NCBI GenBank assembly: GCA_006386115.1
Contig: VFIW01000076.1
Location: 124,001-188,000, forward strand
Length of the DNA stretch: 64,000 nt
Origin: Globisporangium splendens
Lineage: Eukaryota; Oomycota; Peronosporomycetes; Pythiales; Pythiaceae
Direction of reading: 5' to 3'
Shown here: positions 1 to 9,641 of the stretch, in pieces
How positions within the stretch are numbered: the first letter of the stretch is position 1
Layout of the letters: each line of letters begins with the position of its first letter
Program-made: the position numbers and the translations under genes
Notes under the pieces: generated by a model
Told to the model about the DNA's origin: nothing
The model's input: only the letters and a program-made list of their open reading frames with translations
Databases searched by the model: none

Positions 1-1384
1 ACGTCGCGTCGCCCAGTGACCTCGGGCGCGTGATCTTGCGCACGGCGAAGAGCAGACCGGCGACGAGGAAGATGCCGCCGACCGCCAGGTAGAACACGCC
101 GAGCGCGACGTTCTCGCTGCCGAACCACGCCACCTCGCTCACCACGAGCGCCTTGGAGCCTCCGAAGGAGCGCACGAAGAAGTTGGACTGCACGGCGAAC
201 ACGAGCGTCGTGCCGGCCGGCAGCGCGCGCTCGATCTTGCCGTACGCCTTGCGGAACGGCTGGTTCGCCGCGCCCTCGACCCACACGCGCCAGTGCTCGT
301 TCTCGACTCCCGTGCCGACGCCGAAGTCCGGATCCAGCGGATCGTGCACCCACGCCGTGCTGTTGGTGTAGTCGCTCGTAATGTGCGGCATACGGTCGGC
401 TGGTGCGCCTCCCGGGATTGAAGATGGCGGTAGGATGATGCGGCTGAAGTTTGGGTTGTTCCAGATGGGCAAGTAGTCGCTTGTGTGCAGTGGCCACGTC
501 GGGTTCTTCGAGCTGTGTGACATATACTTGCGCGCAGCACCCTTGGAGACCAAGTCGGTGCGCGTGAGCTTGTCGCCGTTCGGCAACACGCCCTCGTGGA
601 GCCAGAAGATGTCGTTGAATATGGTGTTGGCGACGATGCCGCAGGGAAATGCCTTCCGCACTTTGGTGGTCGCCGGGTCGCACGTGCCGACGTCGCAGAG
701 CGGAGACTCAAGCTTTTCCAGCGGCGCACACATCGTGATCGCCACGTCCGGACGCCATTCGTCTGTGAATTGTGTGCGATCCATCGACGACACGAAGCGC
801 CGATGGTGCTGGTGGTACCCCGTGAGCTCGTAGTAGACGTGCGTCGCACCTGTGAAGGGCTTGGCGAGCGTGATGCTGATGAAGCACGTGTGGTCGGCGT
901 GGAACGAATTCGCCATGTCGGGTGTATCCAGTAAACAGTTTTCGAGCTTGGTTACCGTACCGTGGTCCTGCTTCGCCTTGGCGTGGGCGTGATCGGTGAG
1001 GTTTGTGTCGGAGCCAGCATCGTACACGACGCGGATCGTTGTCAAGGACGACGACTTTGTCACGATCGCGACGCCTAAGACAAGACACGATGCCGCGACG
1101 GCCAAGCAGATGCCGATCGACCACGTAAGTGTGAGCATGGGCTCCCACATGGGTAGCTTCTGCTGCGCCCAGCGAGAGTTCTCCGGGCGATTCGAGCTGG
1201 GGGCACCGCGCTTTGCGCCACCGACGTACTTGCTGCTGCTTCTCCGTCGTGATGCTGCTGGTAGTTCAGGTGTGACAATCGGAGAAAACATGTCGGTTCC
1301 ATCACCTGGCGCAGGCGTCGTCGTCATCGGCCCAACGGCTGCTGCAGTGAAGCCATCGTCTTGGTGAACGACGATTGCGGTCAT
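1..1384 (-). CDS. CDC50/LEM3 family protein (P4-ATPase flippase beta subunit), 3' end outside window
   Basis: An uninterrupted minus-strand frame runs from ATG at 1384 to the window edge, about 461 residues without the C-terminus. Family knowledge: CDC50/LEM3 proteins pair with P4-ATPases, allow their ER exit and help move phospholipids to the cytosolic leaflet. Seen: a cytosolic N-terminus of about 80 residues, then a hydrophobic segment (MLTLTWSIGICLAVAASC). A large lumenal domain carries the family signatures VYYELTGYHQHHRRFV, a WNNPNF-like block and DFGVGTGVENEHWRVW. The second transmembrane segment (GVFYLAVGGIFLVAGLLF) lies just before the window edge. Several cysteines sit in the lumenal part, as expected for the family's disulphides. 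No intron is needed. The start is the first ATG of the open frame. The N-terminal tail is longer than in yeast or human members. Family assignment is secure; which P4-ATPase it serves cannot be told. Confidence 0.93.
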   Translation of the reverse strand, partial: MTAIVVHQDDGFTAAAVGPMTTTPAPGDGTDMFSPIVTPELPAASRRRSSSKYVGGAKRGAPSSNRPENSRWAQQKLPMWEPMLTLTWSIGICLAVAASCLVLGVAIVTKSSSLTTIRVVYDAGSDTNLTDHAHAKAKQDHGTVTKLENCLLDTPDMANSFHADHTCFISITLAKPFTGATHVYYELTGYHQHHRRFVSSMDRTQFTDEWRPDVAITMCAPLEKLESPLCDVGTCDPATTKVRKAFPCGIVANTIFNDIFWLHEGVLPNGDKLTRTDLVSKGAARKYMSHSSKNPTWPLHTSDYLPIWNNPNFSRIILPPSSIPGGAPADRMPHITSDYTNSTAWVHDPLDPDFGVGTGVENEHWRVWVEGAANQPFRKAYGKIERALPAGTTLVFAVQSNFFVRSFGGSKALVVSEVAWFGSENVALGVFYLAVGGIFLVAGLLFAVRKITRPRSLGDAT

Positions 1385-2182
1385 GTCGTCTCCGCTGGTA
1401 CTTGAGATCGCGATGCGGTGGTGATACCACCTGCTACCTCGTCTGACGTTAGTGAACGGAATCACACTGATCTCTGCTTGCGATCTGCGCTCTGAGGACC
1501 TCAAGGAAGAGAATGCTGTCTACTTGCTTGCTCTCTTACAAGCAAGCGAGCGAAAGTACCAGAATCACTGCTGAAGGGATGTTGGAACTGCAGATCAAGA
1601 GGAAAGCGAGCATGCATATATATACAGCAAGAAGTGCGTGAAACTCCCCCAGTGCCTCGCATGCTATTATTGCACACAGAAGAAAACGTACGAGCGGTTC
1701 AAACAGCAGAAAACCCAAGTCAAGAAGGAGGAAGTCGTCAACTTCAGATGGAAATCATCATGGCATGGGTCCAATTTTCGCGCGTCATCATGCGCAGTCC
1801 GGATTGCGCGTTCGGAATGAATGTTGCGTGAATGTATCAGTCTGAGCCAATTGGACCTCTCCAATGGATCATGGCAGTCAGACCTCTTGGTCAAGAAGGC
1901 AAGAGCCGCAATGCAACGCTGCCTCTGCATCGAATGCAATCAACGCAATGCCAGTACGTTGATCTTGCGTGTATTTAGATATGTAGCTTCTAGATGCAGT
2001 GGGTGTTGCTTCACTTATCTCTCCTTCATCAGCATCGCCGTCACCGTTCTCTATTATTGCCGCTCGCTCGTCAATTCCTCAACGACGTGCTTGCCATGCG
2101 TATTCAATTCGACCAACCGCGCACATTTTCAAAAGCGCTTCATCGCATGCACTCCATGTGCGCGTATCTGCTTCTCAGTGCT
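1385..2182. other. Intergenic, no gene recognised
   Basis: Short AT-richer stretch between the CDC50 start and the 3' end of the first HIG1 gene. Only short frames without splice logic or family signature are present. It should hold the CDC50 promoter. Confidence 0.5.
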
Positions 2183-2770
2183 TTATTCTTCTGGTTCAAA
2201 ACGTCCGCGCTTGGCCATGTAATCGTGGAACGCCATGGAGCTCAGCAAAAGCACAACAACGGCGCCCTGTCCGTAAATACGCGTGTGCATGATCTGCTGC
2301 GACGCCTGGATGGCCTTGTTCGTGCGCTGGTACGCGTAGATGCCGCCAACGAGCGGCACGCCGACGGTCGCGAGCGTGCGGTACGGGTAGTCGTACACGT
2401 GGTTCGCGGCGCTCTGGTACCACTTGAGCGTCTTGCGCTCGTTGATCTTCTCCTCAATGTAGTTCGGGTCGATCGAGTCGAGGTACTTTTGCGGGTTGCG
2501 CGTGCCCGCGAGCATGAGCTTCTCAGACGTGATCGTGAACGAGCCGAGGAACGAGCTGACGACGAGCGCCCACTTGCCACTGATGCCCAGACGCTTGCGG
2601 AACGTCGGCGAGTAGTGGTTGGCCGCGAGCACGGCGACGGCAGCAGCGCCGCCGAACTTGGCGCCGGTCTTCAGCCCGTTCGTGTACGCGTGCCACGTGA
2701 TGATATCGCGCGCCGCATGCGGCTCCAACGTGGACGTCGGCGCCGACGAGATTGCGCCACTGGTGCTCAT
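2183..2770 (-). CDS. HIG1-domain mitochondrial protein (Rcf2-like), copy 1
   Basis: Intronless, 195 residues, ATG at 2770 and TAA at 2183-2185. The C-terminal third has the HIG1 hairpin: two hydrophobic segments (TLATVGVPLVGGIYAY and GQGAVVVLLLSSMAFHDYM) separated by a basic loop with QQIMHTRIYGQG, close to the family's Q-x-x-M-R-x-R-x-x-A-Q-G. The N-terminal part adds two weaker hydrophobic segments (FGGAAAVAVLAANHYSP and GKWALVVSSFLGSFT), a layout like yeast Rcf2. Family knowledge: such proteins sit in the inner mitochondrial membrane and tune cytochrome bc1-oxidase supercomplexes. The neighbour at 3289-3924 is a clear paralogue in the same orientation, so this is a tandem pair. The Rcf2-type role is inferred from layout. 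Confidence 0.85.
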   Translation of the reverse strand: MSTSGAISSAPTSTLEPHAARDIITWHAYTNGLKTGAKFGGAAAVAVLAANHYSPTFRKRLGISGKWALVVSSFLGSFTITSEKLMLAGTRNPQKYLDSIDPNYIEEKINERKTLKWYQSAANHVYDYPYRTLATVGVPLVGGIYAYQRTNKAIQASQQIMHTRIYGQGAVVVLLLSSMAFHDYMAKRGRFEPEE

Positions 2771-3288
2771 ACTGACGGACGGACGGAGTGGGATGGACAG
2801 ACAGAGGAGCTTGTTGAACCCTTGCTTGGTTTAACGGTGGCGGACGCTTCTTTGTGGGCGTTTGCCTTGATGGCGGCCACGCTTGCTGCAAAGAACCGCA
2901 ACGTCTCAGTGCGCGACCAAGTCTCGAGCATTCGGTCCCTCATCCATCATTTTGTTTTATACAGACATGTGTACGTTTCCCAAATGTGTTTCCAACATAC
3001 GCGGACATCCAACGACGATGCTGACGAATTGTACGTAAAGATGAGCGAATTAGGTACAAAGACCATTGATTAGCAGAGATCGGTAATTGTGAGCTTACCT
3101 GCCAGTTGATGACTTTGCGTTGGAGACTGGTGTTGCCGACTTGCGACATCGAAGAGAGGAGGCTTGGACACACCAGCCTTTTTCAGCAAGTAAACGAAAT
3201 ATATGATGGAAGCTTTAGCCAAAATATGCAAATATCCGATACACCATGCATCTTTTCGAGGCTGTCGTGGGCACGTTTTCTTCTTCTT

Positions 3289-3924
3289 CTATTGGTGGTG
3301 CAGCTCCGTGAGCACTTGCTGCGTTTCCTGCTCTTCTTCGTCGTCTTCAACTTCAAATCTGCCGTGCTTGGCCATGTAGTCGTGGAATGCCATGGAGCTC
3401 AGCAAAAGCACAACAACGGCGCCTTGACCGTAGATACGCGTGTGCATGATCTGCTGTGACGCCTGGATGGCCTTGTTCGTGCGCTGGAAGACGTAGATAC
3501 CACCCACCAATGGCACGCCGACGGTGATCAAACTGCGGTACGGGTGGTCGTAGAGGAAATTCGCTGCACGCTGATACAGCTTGAGCTGCTTCTTCCTGTC
3601 ATTAGTGTGGGCATCAACGCGACCTTCCATTTCCGCGAGGTACTTCTGTGGGTTGCGAGCACCAGCGAGAATGCGTTGATCGGATTCGATGGTCGATGAG
3701 GCCAAGAAGGAAGACACGACGAGCCCCCATTTGCCACTGACGCCGAGGCGCGAGCGGAATTTCGGTGAGTACGTGTTCGCGAGCAACACGGCCGTGCCAA
3801 CGCAACCGGCGACCGTGGCGCCATATTTCAAGCCCGAGAGGTAGGCATGGAACGAGATCTTGTCTCGCAGCTCGGCGCTGTTGTAGTCGACTGAGGAAGA
3901 CGAGTTGGTGGACTTGGACGACAT
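3289..3924 (-). CDS. HIG1-domain mitochondrial protein (Rcf2-like), copy 2
   Basis: Intronless, 211 residues, TAG at 3289-3291. I chose ATG 3924 because the N-terminus then aligns with copy 1 (FHAYLSGLKYG against WHAYTNGLKTG). The frame stays open upstream to 3984 but gains nothing conserved. The HIG1 part is nearly the same as copy 1, including TNKAIQASQQIMHTRIYGQG. The N-terminal half and the loop before the first HIG1 helix have diverged. This copy has an extra acidic and glutamine-rich tail of about 15 residues (VEDDEEEQETQQ) absent from copy 1. It is a tandem duplicate about 520 bp upstream of copy 1 on the same strand. Strong conservation of the C-terminal hairpin suggests both are functional. 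Role inferred as respiratory supercomplex factor. Confidence 0.85.
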   Translation of the reverse strand: MSSKSTNSSSSVDYNSAELRDKISFHAYLSGLKYGATVAGCVGTAVLLANTYSPKFRSRLGVSGKWGLVVSSFLASSTIESDQRILAGARNPQKYLAEMEGRVDAHTNDRKKQLKLYQRAANFLYDHPYRSLITVGVPLVGGIYVFQRTNKAIQASQQIMHTRIYGQGAVVVLLLSSMAFHDYMAKHGRFEVEDDEEEQETQQVLTELHHQ

Positions 3925-4816
3925 GGTTGACTTGGTTTGTGCTTTATGAGCGGATTGCAAAAGGCGAAGTGAGCGCCTGCACAAGTTGAGATTGCTCCAT
4001 CGACAAGGGGTTTATGCCTTTGAGTCAAGGTTCGCTCTGGTTTCGTTTACGCTTCAGTGTGCGTTTGGAGTCTGAAAACGAGCCAATCAGCTGCAGACTC
4101 CTATCACTCTGATTACCGATTGATGTGTGTGCCAATGAAAACCTACTGGGTAGAGAAACGCAGGGTGCGTGAAAAAGGTGTGATGTGTTTTAATCAAATC
4201 GATGGCGTTAGGTTAGCAATCATGGAGCGCGTATTGAGACAAATATCGTATTTAGTTTAGAGCAGCGTACTTAGAAGAAGGTTGACCGTTTCTTGCTGTG
4301 AGCAACGGGTGACGATCGTGCTGGGTGGTGGGTGAAATGGGTGAGAGCGAAGGTTGCACGAATGCAGTCCATGTTAAAAATAAGCTCTAAAACGCAGAGC
4401 TGATTGCAAAGCAAAAGAGTGACTAAAACGTACCTCAACTTGTCTATTTTGAGTGCTCTGGACCAGAAGTTGAAGCAATTGTTCACTGGAACAATAATGT
4501 GTCTCTCCCGCAAGTCGCGCGATAGTTCCTCGTCAAACACAATAGAAACGGCTGTTTAACACTCTCCATTCCTTCCATTGCAGCAATTAACCTTCCCAAT
4601 ATCATACGTATTAAAGATAATACTATTTTAGGTTGCATGTCCACACCACTTATGACAGGATTTGTCCACTTTGTGGTGCACCATCAGGTGCGCCAAATGC
4701 ACGCTGCTGCAAATTGTGGCTGCTACCCGAAATAAGAGCGAGAATGCGTGTGTGAGCACACTTCGCGCCTGCGTCCAGCAGCATTTAGCAGACGACCTAA
4801 AGCAGTAGACGTCCAG
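3925..4816. other. Intergenic between divergent genes
   Basis: About 0.9 kb separating the minus-strand HIG1 copy 2 from the plus-strand transporter gene. It presumably contains both promoters. No convincing coding frame, RNA gene or repeat was seen. Confidence 0.5.
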
Positions 4817-7800
4817 ATGGAAGAAGATCTTCTCGCGGCGTCGCTGGACCACGGCAGCGGCGCGCCGACGAGCGACTACGCGCGCATGAAGTCGCTCGTT
4901 CCGGAGGCGAACGAGAACGACTCGATCTCCTCAGTGAACACGAACGCGACGACGATGACGACGCAGTCGATGCGGCTGCGGCTGCTGAAACAGAGGAGTG
5001 TGGGTGCACCCAACGGTGACAACAAGAAGAGTCCGAGTATCCCGCTCGTTTCCAGTATGAAGCAGCGCATGCACTTGGATAAAGCACAAGGTTCGTATGT
5101 ATGCATTGTCCGTATGCAGAATTGCCGCATTCTCGATACTTACGTATTGATTTTTCTTTTCTTCATATGTGCAGCTGCGTTCAGGACGAACGTGCAGCTC
5201 TCGATGCGGATTGCGCTCGGCGTGCTGCTCGCGGGCGTCGCGCAGACCCACGCGCCGGCGAACAACAGTGGCAAAGAGTGGCTCTTCTTGCCTGACCATT
5301 ACTATCTCGGCGGGTTGACCTACGCCGCCGCAATGGTGATCTACGCCGGAGCACGTAATGTGGGCGGCGCAATTGAGCAAATGTGGCAGATCGACACGGG
5401 TGTCGCGATCGCGCTGTTGTACAATTTCGTGATCTTTGCGTGCATCCCGATGACACAAGCCGATTTGATCCACGTGCAGGTCGAGTTGAGAGGCCGGTCC
5501 TACGACATCAGCGTGCGCGACCTCGCCGTCGTGCTCCCACTGCTGCTGCTGTTCACGTTTCTGATGTTCATCGCACCCATGGTACCTTGTGTGTGTGCAT
5601 AGATTCCTGATGTAATTGAAACGGATAGTCTGTCGCTAACGCTTGTTTGACTTTGTTCTATGCTAATGCAGCAAGCAAATGTCAAGAAGTTTGCAGTCAG
5701 CACCAACCTCTATTTCAGTGAGTGGCTTTGTCTCTCGTCCCAGTTTCCGTATTTTCCTTGCAGCTGTCTGATTGCACTTGTGACGCAGCCCTGACGATCG
5801 TGAATCCGATGAACCCGATCATCCCGACGCAGCGGAAGGATCTCGGCGACGGCCTGTTCGGCACAAAGAACCTCATCACCAACTTTGCGATCTACAGTCT
5901 CGTCGGCGCCGTGGGGACCACCATCGCGCTGGCGACCATGGTATTGCCGTATCCAATTCTGTAAGTTGCTACTGCTTCGCGTTATGCCACATCGTGTTAC
6001 TGTCATTTGCATAACAACTCTATACATTGTACGACAGTGCAACGCAGCAGCTCATGGGCCACATGAAAGACGCACCCCACGACATTCGCGAGATCCTCAA
6101 CCTGATCGTCGACTCGTACTGCTTCAGAGCCAAGGATATCAAAGAGATGGACTTTTTCCGACTGCGACTCGATCGGCTACTCTCCAACGCGCAGGAACGG
6201 CTGACAGAAATGGAGGGTCTCGTGGATAACTGCTGGTGGGAAGAGCTCATCGGTGCCGGTGTCTGGTTCAACTTCAACAAGATGATGGCAAAGCAGTTTG
6301 TGAAGTTGTATGCGCGCTTACTGAAAGATGTGCACGCAATGAAATTTGCGATCGAGTCCGAGACTTGCCATTGGACCCACGTGGTGCTCATGAAGAAGCT
6401 GCAAAAGAGGATCTATGTGCTCCAGACAGAGATGAACGACTTGCTCGAAGACATCTCCCGTAAAGTGCTGCAAGCCGACACATGTACGTTTTCGTGCAAA
6501 CGTGGTGGTTTATATGGATTCTTGCACTTAATGATATTGCATGCCCATTAGCTATGCCGTCCTCGAGGTTCAACCACTTGGAGATCCAACTGGAGCGGCT
6601 GATGTCCAAGTACACAAGGTTGTATGGCGAAATGGCAGCTTCTGAAGTTCACTCGGCAGCCGACGTGGGGAAAACGATGCCGCTGAATATGTTTCTGTAC
6701 TCGTTCCATGCGCTGGCTCACACGCTGTTCGAGTTTGAGCAGCAGTTCAACCACAAGAACTTCACGCCGCAGTACCGGATCCGCAACTTTGTAAAAGTCG
6801 CGTGGCGAAGTTTCTACCAGAAGAGCAATTATCCGCGCCAACTGGTCTTCTTCTCATTCCGCACGACGCTCGCTGTGTTCATCGGCGTAGGCTTCTCGAC
6901 ATTTGTGTTTGCGTTCAGCTCGACGGTGCCGACTGCGATTGCGATGGTCGCCCAGTGTCATATCGGTACGAGGCATTTTGAATGTGGTGCGGAGCACATG
7001 ACTTTGGATTTCGTAAATTTGTACTAACTGTGTTTAAAATATGATTGCTAGGCGGCACGTACGGCAATACAGCGAACCGACTCACTGGCCTTGTCGCTGG
7101 CACGGTCTTGCCTTCCATTTTCAACTTCTTCCTCTGCAAGATCTCCAACGACATCGCGTACAATGCGCTCAACAACCTCGTCCTCTTCACCTGGACAGTC
7201 GGATCCATGTACGTCTACTTCAGTGGCACGTATCTGCGGATGGCCGGCATGGTGTCTGGGTATATGGCTGCGTCTGTTTTGCTGGAGCACAGTTGTCGCA
7301 GCGTGGACGCACCCATAGGCACACTTACGTACTCGCCGCTGACCGAAAACGCTCTTGGCATTCTGATCTTGCTGCTCGTCGAGCTCACGTTACAGCCGAA
7401 AAGCGCGAATGGTCTTCTTCGAGAGAACATCCAAGACCTATTGAAGCAGTACCGTGTGGGATTTCGACAGATCTTCCGGCACAATCTGGCAAGCGAGCAA
7501 CTCCAAGGTCTAAATGAAAGTGGCTTGGTGCATCTCCACCGGCTCACGGAAACTGAAATCAAGGCATTGCGCAAAAATCTCTCCGTGACATTCCCGCAGC
7601 TGCTCGCACAGCAAACCAAATTGCTGCATGATGCGTCCCTCGAGCCGACGTTGTGGCGGCCAGAGTTTTCCGTGGCCAAGTACTCGCAAGTCCTGAACGC
7701 GTGTCAAACGATCATGACGCATTTGTGCATTTTACTGGATCTCGTGGAATGGCACGACAAGAGGCAAAACAATGGAATTGACACGAGACTGCATCGACCG

Positions 7801-8739
7801 CGGACGAGTACTCTCAACCAGGAATGCCGAGATGCGATCATTGCTGCAGGGAATGATCCTGATGCACCGTCTCGAGTCAGCTTGCCATTCAATGCACATC
7901 AGCAGTGGCTGAACAGTCAAGATGCCTTCGAAACGAGTGTCGAAGACACGCTCGAGACGCTGACCCAGCTGTTCAGCAAGGATTTCTCCTATGTAAATGG
8001 AGAAGAAACAGCGATCTTTATGCAAATGAAAGAAGCCTTTCGAATCGCTGACGTGCATCGTCGCGGTGAAGTCGATGCTTCGGAGCTGGTGCTCTTCCTG
8101 GAGCAGTTACTCCCATATGCGGCCATCGGCAACGTGCAAGTTGACCAGTACGTGGGGGAATTCATGCAGATGGTCGACAAGAACCACGACGGCAAGATAT
8201 CCTTTGCCGAGTTCATGAAAGCGCTCAATGAAGGCTTTCGAATGGAGCTCGAGATTTACGAGACAACGACGACGGTCGTGACGCGAACTTCGAGCGATCG
8301 ATGCATCGAGATCAAGTCCGAGCCGAGCGAAATTGTGGCTGCTCAATTGGCTACAACTGAGATTGAGAGCGCATCGTCCCTCGGACCTCATGAGCTTGTC
8401 ACCCCGCTATCTACAACAGTTCATCCCGCGGTGATCGAAGACGGAAAGGAGACACCGTTGCTTCGTGGAGCATCTTTGTCAGACCCCCGAACATCGTCCG
8501 TTCATCGACGCCGGACGTCCATTGAGGGGTCTGCGGAAGCGCTGCTCAATGTCGAATCCTTCACGATCAAGCAGGCTGCCGCGACGCTCAAGCGAAGCTA
8601 CGCCGAGCATTTCACGCGCCAGTACAACCGAGAGCACTACGTCCCGATGGAGGACTTCATCGTCATGAGCTGCTTGATCTCGTCGTGCGAGAAAATTGCC
8701 TCGACGCTGTCTCAGCTCAACGCACTTGCAGCAACCTAG
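4817..8739 (+). CDS. FUSC/ALMT-like multi-pass membrane transporter with C-terminal EF-hand pair
   Basis: Seven exons fit one frame: 4817-5090, 5175-5581, 5672-5717, 5789-5960, 6038-6483, 6552-6965, 7052-8739, giving about 1,148 residues. Every junction is GT..AG with matching phase. The first intron (84 nt) is a multiple of three and stop-free, so it could be retained. Two membrane blocks are visible: residues about 95-300 (for example VLPLLLLFTFLMFIAPM) and about 540-680 (for example FFSFRTTLAVFIGVGFSTF, GTYGNTANRLTGLVAGTV, ALGILILLLVELTLQP). A soluble helical region separates them. This is the two-block layout of FUSC/aromatic-acid-exporter and ALMT-type anion transporters. The last about 400 residues are cytosolic and carry a degenerate EF loop (ADVHRRGEVDASE) and a canonical one (DKNHDGKISFAEF). 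Inference: an anion or organic-acid channel/exporter gated by Ca2+. The substrate is unknown. Confidence 0.8.
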
Positions 8740-9641
8740 GCAAAGTCCAAGAATCAGAATGAAGCTACTGTATCTGCCAGGAATGCGATAGAAGTGCGTC
8801 TGCGACGCCTACCTCGACATGGTAATGATAGATGCGCAAGTAGCCTCGCTCCTCTGGAAGGCGAATCCATCGCAGCCAGTGTTCTTGAATTGTGTTTACT
8901 GTCCTTGAGCCAGTGCACTTGGATCGCACATTGCATCGGATAATGGACACACGGCTGGCATCTTTTGCCGAGAGTTGACAGTGTCAAGCAAGTCCCCTAC
9001 TCGTATTAATGCATGCCGCACTGGCTGACTGCAAGCATGAGCAGAGGGTTCAGTCGCTCGTCTGTATGGCGCTCCTTCCAATGCGCTCGAAAGAAATTGC
9101 GACGCCGCAGTGAACTTCAGCCTGTGAGCTGGAGTTGTCAGTCGAATTCACATCATATTACCAATGTCGGCACTATACCAACTTTATTACTATTTGTAGA
9201 TATTTGTCTCTAAAAGCCCACTGCATTCATTTCGTCCATTCCTTCCTCTTGTAGGTTTCTTGTAGTATTACTGCCCGCACTGATCATAAATGAGTCTTGT
9301 CTCAACGCGACGACAGCATTTCAACCAAAGTCCATGTAGCGCCACCATCTGATTCCTCGAACTCTTTTTCGTGACTTGCGTTGAACCTGTCGAAACAGAA
9401 GCAGAGGGAACGCGTGCGCCTGTGCGGCACCAGCTGACTTCCTCCCAACACGCCCGCCCGCCCGCGAGTCAATCGGCAGATCACGCACTTTGCTCACTTT
9501 CCCTCGTTCCCTTCGCAGCTAACCCAAACGTGTTGGTCTGCCAGCGCTGTCATTGCCGGACTTTGCGCATTCCCTCGTTGCTCGTCTGTCACCTGCGGAC
9601 CGATCCGTGTCGTCGACATCGAGCCAGAGTATGAGCCGAGC
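8740..9641. other. Intergenic upstream of LACS-A, possible unlocated first exon
   Basis: About 0.9 kb. A pyrimidine-rich stretch ending in a CAG at 9516-9518 resembles a splice acceptor. The frame of LACS-A is open from 9438 to its first ATG at 9642. The stretch therefore probably holds a 5' exon or UTR of LACS-A, but I could not place an ATG exon with confidence. Confidence 0.4.

Noticed and set aside
9371..9634. Small plus-strand frame before LACS-A
   Set aside because: Starts at GTG, low-complexity, different frame from LACS-A. More likely 5' UTR or intron.
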